From the NCBI GenBank assembly GCA_019911805.1, contig JAIOJV010000006.1, positions 1 through 55,126 on the forward strand: a stretch of DNA of 55,126 nt, written 5' to 3'. Positions 40,075-47,749 of the stretch are shown here, piece after piece. Every line of letters begins with the position of its first letter. The first letter of the stretch is position 1. The DNA comes from Gammaproteobacteria bacterium. Lineage in GTDB: Bacteria; Pseudomonadota; Gammaproteobacteria; Thiohalobacterales; Thiohalobacteraceae. Under the pieces are notes generated by a model that was given only the letters and a program-made list of their open reading frames with translations, did not search any database and was not told where the DNA came from. The translations under genes and the position numbers were made by a program.

Positions 40075-40087
40075 GACCGGGGGCGTC
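40061..40087. terminator. Hairpin spanning the stop codon of the cNMP-GGDEF gene
   Basis: GACGCCCCCG (40061-40070) and CGGGGGCGTC (40078-40087) form a perfect 10-bp stem, and the TAA stop codon (40072-40074) lies in its 7-base loop. It stands between two convergent genes and probably marks the transcript end for both, although there is no T-run. Confidence 0.55.
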
Positions 40088-40112
40088 CCCGGCACCCCGC
40101 ACCCCAGCGTGG

Positions 40113-43100
40113 TCAAGCCTTGTCCGCCCCGGCGGTCCCGGCGTCCTTCGCCGGCCCGGCCCGCTTCCCCACCGCGCGCCACAGGCCGTCAGTTGCCAGG
40201 CAGCGCCAGCCCCAGCGCAGCCAGCCAAGCAAGGCGAATGCCAGCCACAGCGCCCAGGCCAGCATCAGCAGACGATAGACGAGCAGTGGGACCGACACGA
40301 CGTCGCCCTGCGGGTACGCTGCGGCAGCCATGTCCTGATACCAGTTCAGGGTGTTTCCGTAGGAGAAGTTGCCGGCGATCTGCATGTCAGGCCGACCCAG
40401 CAGTCCTTGCTCGACCGCCCCGAACAGGCTGACCAGCGCCAGCAATGTCATTACGCCGATCGCTACCTGCAGGACATTGAACAGCCGCGCGTTCTCAAAG
40501 TGCTGCCCCCAGCCGCGACCGCGCGCGCCCAGCAGGAGCAGCCAGCCCACCACCAACGCCGCCGGCACGATCGGACTCTGACTCAGGCCAATGCCAAGGA
40601 GCAGCCAGTGCCGGGTTTTGAGTGGCGTGAACCGCAGCTGACCGAGCCCAATTGCAAGCAGTGCGATCACGATCAGCACACCCCAGAACAGCACGGCGGG
40701 TCCGAGCCGCGGGCCGCCGGTGAACAAAATCCACCGGTCAGCGCCCAAACTGGCCTGCAGATGCGCATTGACACTCGGCGCGCCGAGGTCGATGGCCGGC
40801 GTCCGGAAGCGCGTGCCGATACCCACAGCCTCGCGCCAGCCGATATCCACGCGCTGTTCGCGCGGTGCGACCGGCAGGACCAGTCGCCCCGCCTCCAGAC
40901 GGATCGGCTGGGCGACGCCGTCGATCGACACGCCGGTGAGTTCGGCCCGTTCGGGCAAGGTAATGGCGTGCTGAGTGCCCTGACTGCTGCGCAGGGTCAG
41001 CGACAGATTCGTCTCTGTCGCACGCTTGCCGGGTGTCACCCGCAGCTGCGAGCGGTCGATGGTCAGGGTCTGGCCGCCCACGCCCATGGGCCGCGCTATT
41101 GTCAGCGTCACGGTCTCGCCCGGCCACGGTCGCCAGGTCGGGAACCAGTTGGCGTTGCGGTCCTGATGATGAGTAACCGGAATACCCACGGCGGTGACAT
41201 GCCAGACGGGGCTGACGTCCGCGGCCCACTGTTCCACCCAGTGTGAGGTCTCGGCGGCACGCAGCTCGATGCGTTCGCGCGTGTCCAGCATGGACTGCCA
41301 ATGACTCTGCATGGCATCCGGCGCCAGCGCGATGTGCACGGCGCCGTCCGTCACCACGACACCGTCGCTGACTACGGACTCGCCGTCGAGCAGAGGTACC
41401 GCGAGCGTCAGCGCCGAGCCCGGCGGCGACAGGCGTCGCACGTGCGTCTCCACCGTCCACTCGGTGCCCAGGCGCAAGGTGCGCTCGATGCGAACGGAGG
41501 CCGGCAGGGCGCGTGATTCCAGTGCACTGCCCTGCCGCTCGTCGGTCAGCCGGGTGAGCTCCAGGCCACCCTGCACCTGGCCATTCGAATCGATCCCGGC
41601 CACCGACCAGCCCTGCGTGGCGACCGTGACGCGGTGTGGCCGCAGCGGCAGGGGTAGCTGGATACTCGCGCGCTGCATCGCCGGCCCACTCATCAGCAGC
41701 TCGTGCACGCCGGCATCGAGGCCCACCCAGAGTTCGCCATTCGGGGTGCGGAACAGCCCGGTCGCCGGCCGATCGTCGACCAGCACACTGCTCGGCAGCC
41801 ACTGACCCGGCTGCACCGGCAGGGGCACGGCAGTGCGCTCATGCGCCTCGACCTCGAGCCGCAGCAGCAGCCGGTCGTCGCGGACGTCCAGGTGCATACG
41901 TGGTGCCTGAGCGCAGGTCGGCAGGCAGTCCGGCGGCGCCAGCAGCCGGGTACGGAGTTCCTGCAGCAGCGCGTCGGACGGCAAGGTCTGCGCCTGGGTC
42001 TCGCGCCCCATAGGCAGCAGCAGACCAGCGAGACAGGTCACCGTCAGCAGACCCGGCAGCAGGCCTGCACCCAGGCGCAGCCGCCCGACTGGCCGGCCGA
42101 TCACGCGCAGCGCGAGCAGCGCCACGAGCGCGACCCGCACCAAATCGAGCAGCAGATTCACGCCCGGCGACAGTAGTACCAGTTCGATCTGCTGATCGGC
42201 GGCCACGGGCCCGTTCCAGGACAGCGGCACGGAACGCCAGGACCAGACTGGCAGTCCCGGCCCGGTGGACACCACCGCCTCCGGGTCGATCTGCGCGATG
42301 TAACGAGAATAATCTCCCGCCGCGCCGGTACGCGGCCGTTCTTCGGCACGCTTGTCCAATACGTGATCCGGCAAACTCACGGCCGCGGGAGTGCCAGCCA
42401 TCTCCGCTGCATACGAAGGCGTGGGCAGCGATGCACTCACTGTCTGCTGCAGACTGACGCCAGGCAGTTCGAGTTGCGGATACAGGCCGGTGCGCAGTGC
42501 CGACACCGCATAGGGCACGGCGATGACGAGCAATGCGACCAGGCTCAGATAGCCATAACCACGCACCGCGCGCTGCAGGCGTCCCGTCGGGACGACGCGC
42601 AGCAGCGCGACGCTCGCCAGCAGGCTCAGCCACACGCCGGTCGGCGCACCCGGTTCGTGCCAGGTCAGCGCCAGCAGGACGAGCATCAGCCCGCCCCAGA
42701 CGAAGCCCCAGAGGCGCTGTGCGGTGATGACGGCGAGCAGCACCAGGAAGATGTCCAGCAGTGTCCAGCGCTGCAACCAGGTCGCGGGCACATTGTCGAC
42801 GCCACGGGCCGAGAATAACTGCCAGCCGGGCGGCAGGTGCAGGGTCGCAGCGACGCTCTGAAAATCGTGTCGCCAGCCGACGGCAGGGATACGCGTCACG
42901 GGGCGCTCGTAGCGGCTGTCGGCGACCAGGTTCAGCGCACCGCGGCGGATTTCCACGCCGGCACCGGCCACGTCCGACAGCTGCGTGATCACCTGTGGCT
43001 GGCCGTCCAGCGTGACCTGGCCCAGCTGCAGCTCGGGATCCGCCTCCAGGCGCCAGCTGCGGGTGACGCTGCCGCCAATGGCGTCGCGCAGGGTGTAGCC

Positions 43101-44237
43101 GCCGCCGTCGAAATCCAGCCACAGGGTACGCTGCAGGCGCAACTGGTCTGGGTTGGGATCGGGGTCGCCGCGGCGCAACACCTTGAAGGTCAGTCCGTCG
43201 TCCGGCGTCAGCCGATAGGCCGGTAGCGCCTGCCAGTCGCCCGGCAGGCCGGTCTGGCGGGCATCGATGGCGACGCTGCCGCCGACCTCGACCAGCCGCA
43301 GTGCAGGTCGCGCGTCGAACACCCAGACCTCTTCCGCCGGCCAGGGGGCCGGCACCGCCGCGGCCGGGAGCACCGTCAGCGGCGTGGGGAAGCGTGCAGT
43401 CACACGCAGCTGCCAGCGGCCGGGGCGCACCTGGATACGCAGCCGGCCGTCGGCCTCCAGACGCGCGGCCAGCCGGGATTCCAGGGCCATCGGCACAGCG
43501 CCGGGCAACAGCACCGGCCCGATGAGGATCTCGCGCTGCCGACCGGACACGTCCAGGTCGATGTGCGTCTCGACCTGCAACGGCGTCTCGTCGACGACGC
43601 GCCGGAACACCCGCAGCTCGGCGCGGTCGGTGTCAGCAGCCACGCTGTCCTGTGCCTCGCCCGCCAGCCACAACCGGCCGTCGGCCCGCAGCGCGGGCTG
43701 AGCGACGGTCTCACCGTCACGGGTCAGCATCAACAGACCCAGATCGGCCGGCAGCGCGAGCGACTCTGGCAGGGCATGCCAGCCGAAGGCGCCTCCTACC
43801 TGATGCGCGCCTGGACCGAGTTCGAGCAGCGGCCGCCCGTTGCGGTCCAGCACAGCGACGCGCCGGCCATCGACCTCCACGCCGACGGGCCAGTGGCGCG
43901 TATCGCCCGGTAGCGGCACTTGGACGGACGTATGCGCGTACACCTCCCAGCGCTGCTCGAAGCGTGCACCGTGCGCATCCACGGTAAGTTGCAGCGGGCC
44001 GGGCCAGGCGCAGCGCCGTTCGGCACGGTCGAACAGCACGGGGCAATCCCGGCCGGTCTCACCCTGCAGCGCCCAATTCACCCACGGTTGCAGCGGCGCG
44101 GGCACGTCCTGCAGTGCGAGTGGCCCCGCCAATGCGGGCGCCGAAAGCATCAAGGCCAGCAGCGCTGCGAACATCCGCCATAACGAAATCCCGAATTCCC
44201 CTGCCCGTCCCGCGGCCCCGCCGTGTGCGCCCGTCAT
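40113..44237 (-). CDS. Very large uncharacterised envelope/membrane protein
   Basis: I do not recognise a characterised family. The 1374-residue protein has an N-terminal signal-like helix (MFAALLALMLSAPALAG at 22-38). A long beta-rich extracytoplasmic part follows (about 40-485), then a cluster of membrane helices (about 490-600), a short loop with further helices (about 690-740), a second beta-rich part (about 750-1170) and a last group of helices (about 1178-1350). The two halves look like a repeated unit of a beta domain followed by helices. Paired cysteines occur in both halves (GRDCPVLFDRAERRC and PPDCLPTCAQ), each near the start of the beta part, possibly disulfides. AGGGGA 7 bases upstream supports ATG 44237. 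It is convergent with the cNMP-GGDEF gene. A role in envelope assembly or polysaccharide export is only a guess. Confidence 0.8.
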   Translation of the reverse strand: MTGAHGGAAGRAGEFGISLWRMFAALLALMLSAPALAGPLALQDVPAPLQPWVNWALQGETGRDCPVLFDRAERRCAWPGPLQLTVDAHGARFEQRWEVYAHTSVQVPLPGDTRHWPVGVEVDGRRVAVLDRNGRPLLELGPGAHQVGGAFGWHALPESLALPADLGLLMLTRDGETVAQPALRADGRLWLAGEAQDSVAADTDRAELRVFRRVVDETPLQVETHIDLDVSGRQREILIGPVLLPGAVPMALESRLAARLEADGRLRIQVRPGRWQLRVTARFPTPLTVLPAAAVPAPWPAEEVWVFDARPALRLVEVGGSVAIDARQTGLPGDWQALPAYRLTPDDGLTFKVLRRGDPDPNPDQLRLQRTLWLDFDGGGYTLRDAIGGSVTRSWRLEADPELQLGQVTLDGQPQVITQLSDVAGAGVEIRRGALNLVADSRYERPVTRIPAVGWRHDFQSVAATLHLPPGWQLFSARGVDNVPATWLQRWTLLDIFLVLLAVITAQRLWGFVWGGLMLVLLALTWHEPGAPTGVWLSLLASVALLRVVPTGRLQRAVRGYGYLSLVALLVIAVPYAVSALRTGLYPQLELPGVSLQQTVSASLPTPSYAAEMAGTPAAVSLPDHVLDKRAEERPRTGAAGDYSRYIAQIDPEAVVSTGPGLPVWSWRSVPLSWNGPVAADQQIELVLLSPGVNLLLDLVRVALVALLALRVIGRPVGRLRLGAGLLPGLLTVTCLAGLLLPMGRETQAQTLPSDALLQELRTRLLAPPDCLPTCAQAPRMHLDVRDDRLLLRLEVEAHERTAVPLPVQPGQWLPSSVLVDDRPATGLFRTPNGELWVGLDAGVHELLMSGPAMQRASIQLPLPLRPHRVTVATQGWSVAGIDSNGQVQGGLELTRLTDERQGSALESRALPASVRIERTLRLGTEWTVETHVRRLSPPGSALTLAVPLLDGESVVSDGVVVTDGAVHIALAPDAMQSHWQSMLDTRERIELRAAETSHWVEQWAADVSPVWHVTAVGIPVTHHQDRNANWFPTWRPWPGETVTLTIARPMGVGGQTLTIDRSQLRVTPGKRATETNLSLTLRSSQGTQHAITLPERAELTGVSIDGVAQPIRLEAGRLVLPVAPREQRVDIGWREAVGIGTRFRTPAIDLGAPSVNAHLQASLGADRWILFTGGPRLGPAVLFWGVLIVIALLAIGLGQLRFTPLKTRHWLLLGIGLSQSPIVPAALVVGWLLLLGARGRGWGQHFENARLFNVLQVAIGVMTLLALVSLFGAVEQGLLGRPDMQIAGNFSYGNTLNWYQDMAAAAYPQGDVVSVPLLVYRLLMLAWALWLAFALLGWLRWGWRCLATDGLWRAVGKRAGPAKDAGTAGADKA

Positions 44238-44438
44238 CAGATGTCCCCTGCAACCTTTATCGCTGTCGTTCTTATCACCACCGACTCATCGGTAACGCGA
44301 TAGCACGGTTCGTGCCAGGATCACGACATCTATGCCCACGAAATCCACGAAGTACCCGATGGGACAAATCCCCTCTCTAGCGCACATCGGGTCTGCACCG
44401 AATGGCACTTGAGTTAAGCCCATGCCTTGGAAAAATGA
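44238..44438. other. Upstream region of the large membrane protein, no gene
   Basis: The stretch from the large membrane protein start to the repeat block holds no coding frame that I can support. CCCACGAAATCCACGAAG at 44336-44353 is a partial copy of the motif that appears in full in the repeats beside recQ. Confidence 0.4.
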
Positions 44439-44655
44439 CCACGGAAGCACACGGAATGACACGGGAAGAAATCAATACGTAAACCCAGAATCCTCTCTCC
44501 ACAGTCTGGTTTACGGGCTTTATACAAGTAAGCCCTTTTCCGTGTTGTTCCGTGTGCCTCCGTGGCCCATGCGGTTTGGGGGTTTATGGATTCCAATACG
44601 CTTGAATGCCCCGGAAACCTCAAGAATTTTTCGTGGGTCTCATGGATTTCGCGGC
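44439..44655. repeat. Composite repeat downstream of recQ (CCACGG copy 3 plus CACGAA motif)
   Basis: A CCACGG-type palindrome runs from 44439 to 44565 (CCACGGAAGCACACGGAATG to TTCCGTGTGCCTCCGTGG). It is followed at once by CCATGCGGTTTGGGGGTTTA and, to 44655, a tract ending TTTTTCGTGGGTCTCATGGA and TTTCGCGG. The whole right part (44537-44655) is found again in inverted form on the other side of recQ. It ends 6 bases before the recQ stop codon. Confidence 0.85.
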
Positions 44656-44660
44656 CATCC

Positions 44661-46490
44661 TCAGCCGCTCTCGAGGCAATACTCCGCGATGGCGTCGAGA
44701 AAATCCGTGCCATATCGCTCGAGCTTATGCTGGCCGACACCGACCACGCCGAGCAGTGCCTCGGCGTCGAGTGGTCGATCGCGCGCCATCTGCGTCAGGC
44801 TGGCGTCGCCGAAGACGATGTAGGGCGGCACGCCCTGGGCGTCGGCCAGACGCTTGCGCAGTGCCCGCAGCCGGTCGAACAGGATCTCGTCATAGGGACC
44901 GCCCTGCGCACCCTCACCGCGTGGCCGCTTCTTCTTCGGCTGCTCGCGCACGCGGGGCCGGGCGAGTTCCAGTGGGGTCTCGCCGCGCAGCAGGGGCCGT
45001 GCTGCAGCGGTGAGCTTGAGTACCGAGTAATTGGCGATATCCTGGAGCAGATAACCGTGGTGGATAAGCTGGCGCAGCAGCGAGGTCCACTCGTGGTCGC
45101 TCTTGTCGGCACCGATGCCATAGGTCGAGAGCTGCTGGTGACCTAGGCTGCGGATACGCTCATTGTCGGCACCGCGCAGCACGTCGACCACATGGCCGAC
45201 ACCGAACCGCTGTCCCACACGATAGACGCATGACAACGCCTTGCGTGCGTCCTCGGTGGCGTCGAAGCGTTCCGGCGGATCGAGGCACACGTCGCAGTTA
45301 CCGCAATCCTGCTCCAGGCGTTCGCCGAAATAGTTGAGCAACACCCGCCGGCGGCAGGTCAGGCTCTCCGCCAGGCCGACCATCGCATTGAGCTTGTGCA
45401 GCTCGACGCGCCGCTGGGCGTCGTTGTCGCTGTTCTCGATCAGTCGCCGGACCGTGACGACATCCTGTGCCCCGTACAGCAGCAGCGCATCCGACGGCAG
45501 CCCGTCACGGCCGGCGCGGCCGGTCTCCTGATAATAACCCTCGATGTTCTTGGGCAGATCGAAGTGCACCACGAAGCGCACATTGGGCTTGTCGATGCCC
45601 ATACCGAAGGCCACAGTAGCAACTACGATCTGCAACTCGTCACGCAGAAAATCCTCCTGCACCCGCGCACGCTGCGCAGCCGGCAGCCCGGCGTGATAGG
45701 CGGCCGCATCCAGGCCCTGCGCTGAGAGCTTCGTGGCGATCTCCTCGACCCGCTTGCGGCTCAGCGCATAGACGATACCGGATTCATCGCGGCGGTTCTC
45801 CAGAAAGCGCAGCAGCTGATCGAAGGGCTTGTGCTTCTCCAGCACACGGTAGTGGATATTCGGCCGATCGAAACCGGTGATGTGGCGGCGTGCCTGACCG
45901 AGTTGCAGGACGCGGACGATGTCCTCACGGGTCTGCGCATCCGCCGTTGCCGTCAGCGCGATGCGCGGCACGTGCGGGAACCGCGCGTGCAGAACACTCA
46001 GCTGCTGGTATTCCGGGCGGAAATCGTGCCCCCACTGCGACACGCAATGCGCCTCATCAATGGCGAACAAGCCAATGTCGACGTCCTCCAGCCGGCTGAG
46101 AAAACCCTCGCTCAGCAGCCGTTCCGGGCTGATGTACAGCAGGTCCAGCGCATGCGTATGCAAGCGCGCCAGCACCTGCCGCGCCTCGTCGGAACCGAGT
46201 GAAGAATTGTAGAAGGCCGCCGCCACGCCGTTGGCCCGCAGGGTATCGACCTGGTCCTTCATCAGCGAGATCAGCGGTGATACCACGATCCCCACACCCG
46301 GCCGGTGCAGCGCCGGGATCTGGTAGCACAGCGACTTGCCGCCGCCGGTGGGCATGAGTACGAAGGCGTCACGCCCGGCGATCAGATCCTCGATGATATC
46401 CTGCTGATGCGGACGGAAGCTGGGATAGCCGAACACGTGTTCGAGCGTGGCATGAACGTCGGGGGCAGCGGCGTGCGAGGAATAATTCAT
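44661..46490 (-). CDS. recQ: ATP-dependent DNA helicase RecQ
   Basis: The 609-residue helicase, the same length as Escherichia coli RecQ, unwinds DNA in recombination and repair. It carries the Q-motif region [20 protein letters not shown], Walker A PTGGGKS, the DEAH-type box FAIDEAHC, the SAT-like ALTATAD and motif VI ([10 protein letters not shown]). The RQC zinc-binding cysteines ([20 protein letters not shown]) and a winged helix follow. A C-terminal HRDC domain starts near [23 protein letters not shown] 46490 begins [11 protein letters not shown]; longer in-frame reading upstream passes through repeat DNA and is spurious. The gene lies between inverted copies of a composite intergenic repeat, which may have helped it move or be inverted. 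Confidence 0.97.
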   Translation of the reverse strand: MNYSSHAAAPDVHATLEHVFGYPSFRPHQQDIIEDLIAGRDAFVLMPTGGGKSLCYQIPALHRPGVGIVVSPLISLMKDQVDTLRANGVAAAFYNSSLGSDEARQVLARLHTHALDLLYISPERLLSEGFLSRLEDVDIGLFAIDEAHCVSQWGHDFRPEYQQLSVLHARFPHVPRIALTATADAQTREDIVRVLQLGQARRHITGFDRPNIHYRVLEKHKPFDQLLRFLENRRDESGIVYALSRKRVEEIATKLSAQGLDAAAYHAGLPAAQRARVQEDFLRDELQIVVATVAFGMGIDKPNVRFVVHFDLPKNIEGYYQETGRAGRDGLPSDALLLYGAQDVVTVRRLIENSDNDAQRRVELHKLNAMVGLAESLTCRRRVLLNYFGERLEQDCGNCDVCLDPPERFDATEDARKALSCVYRVGQRFGVGHVVDVLRGADNERIRSLGHQQLSTYGIGADKSDHEWTSLLRQLIHHGYLLQDIANYSVLKLTAAARPLLRGETPLELARPRVREQPKKKRPRGEGAQGGPYDEILFDRLRALRKRLADAQGVPPYIVFGDASLTQMARDRPLDAEALLGVVGVGQHKLERYGTDFLDAIAEYCLESG

Positions 46491-46552
46491 GCTGCGGATT
46501 CTACCGGAAATCATCGCCGGCGCGGGCGGCTCATTGGCGTGGAATCGCCTAT

Positions 46553-46718
46553 TGCCACGAAATCCACGCAACCCACGAAAAGTTCTTGGGGTTTCCGGGC
46601 GCGGGCTCAACTCCCTAAACCCCAAAACCGCATGGGCCACGGAAGCACACGGAAATACACGGAAATACAAAACCCGCTGTATCTCTCGCCGAGCGTGTAT
46701 TTCCGTGTGCTTGCGTGG
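46553..46718. repeat. Composite repeat upstream of recQ (CACGAA motif plus CCACGG copy 4)
   Basis: The order is reversed relative to the copy downstream of recQ: first CCACGAAATCCACG and CCCACGAAAAGTTCTTGG, then TAAACCCCAAAACCGCATGG, then the palindrome 46637-46718 (CCACGGAAGCACACGGAAAT to GTGTGCTTGCGTGG). Similarity to the reverse complement of 44537-44655 runs along about 110 bases with scattered differences. No gene is present in this gap. Confidence 0.85.
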
Positions 46719-46748
46719 CTGATGGCACATTCTCCGCCGGGCTTACCC

Positions 46749-47651
46749 TCAGCCCAGCAGCGCCTTGAGGTGGGCTGCGGCGCTGCGCCCCAGCGCAGAT
46801 AACACATAGCCACCCTCGAGTACCGAGACGATGCGCCCCTGCGCATGGCGTCCGGCACAGGCGTGCAGCTGCTGCGTCATCCAGGCGAAATCCCGTTCAT
46901 GCAGCAACAGGTCGGCCATGTCGTCCTCGGCATGCGCGTCGAAGCCGGCGGAGATCATGATCAGCTCGGGGCGGAACGCCTCCAGACGCGGCAGCCAGTG
47001 CGCCGTGACCTCGGCGCGCACCCGCCCCCCGTCGCTGTTGGCCGGCAGCCGGATATGTACGGCCCGGGCGTCGTCCTGCTCCGGCAGGACGTAGGGATAG
47101 AACGGATACTGGAACAGCGAGCAGTACAATACCTCCGGTATTCCACCCAGGATGGCGTCGGTGCCGTTGCCGAAATGGGCATCGAAGTCGACGACGGCAA
47201 CGCGCTCCAGGCCATGGGTACGCAACGCATGGAGGACGCCGACGGCGAGGTTGTTGAAGACGCAGAAGCCTGCGCCGCGATCGCGTTCCGCATGGTGACC
47301 CGGTGGCCGCACGCTGCAAAACGCCGAAGTGCTGTGCCCCGCCAGCACCAGATCGACTCCCAGTACCGCCGCGCCCGCAGCACGCCGCGCTGCGTGCAGC
47401 AACTGCGGGCTCGACAGTGTGTCCTCGCCCGCCACACCACCTGTCAGCACCGCATCGACATACCCGCAGGTATGCGCCCGGCACAACTGCTCACGGGTCG
47501 CCAGCGGCGCATCGTAGTGGCGCAGGGCGAGATCCAGACCGGTCGCGAGCAGGTGATCCTGGATGGCGCCGAGCCGTGCCGGCAGGTCGGGGTGCCCGGC
47601 CTCGCCGGCGTAGGCCGCGCAGTCCGGATGGGATATGAAAGCGATGGTCAT
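46749..47651 (-). CDS. Histone-deacetylase-family protein, AcuC/acetylpolyamine-amidohydrolase-like
   Basis: The 300-residue zinc hydrolase has the complete class I/II deacetylase active site. The tandem histidines His119-His120 are in RPPGHHAERDRGAGFC, the charge relay and zinc ligands are in VVDFDAHFGNGT (Asp155, Asp157, His159), and a third ligand aspartate is in ISAGFDAHAEDDMA. The closing LEGGYVL also matches. Such bacterial enzymes deacetylate proteins (AcuC acts on acetyl-CoA synthetase) or acetylpolyamines. The adjacent divergent gene encodes a Pat-like acetyltransferase, and acs is in the same window, so a protein substrate is favoured here by context. The start was placed at ATG 47651 (MTIAFISHPDC); no strong ribosome binding site is seen. 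Confidence 0.92.
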   Translation of the reverse strand: MTIAFISHPDCAAYAGEAGHPDLPARLGAIQDHLLATGLDLALRHYDAPLATREQLCRAHTCGYVDAVLTGGVAGEDTLSSPQLLHAARRAAGAAVLGVDLVLAGHSTSAFCSVRPPGHHAERDRGAGFCVFNNLAVGVLHALRTHGLERVAVVDFDAHFGNGTDAILGGIPEVLYCSLFQYPFYPYVLPEQDDARAVHIRLPANSDGGRVRAEVTAHWLPRLEAFRPELIMISAGFDAHAEDDMADLLLHERDFAWMTQQLHACAGRHAQGRIVSVLEGGYVLSALGRSAAAHLKALLG

Positions 47652-47749
47652 ACGGATACCGTTGGCGGTGTCCTGCAGCGCTGCGCAGGCGGCGAGCGGC
47701 AATTTGCGCTAGGCTGGGCCGATAGTAACAGCCAGCACAGGAAGCGCAT

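Noticed and set aside
46491-46730. 80-codon N-terminal extension of RecQ
   Set aside because: The extra codons translate the intergenic repeat and have no counterpart in RecQ; the conserved protein starts at the ATG at 46490.
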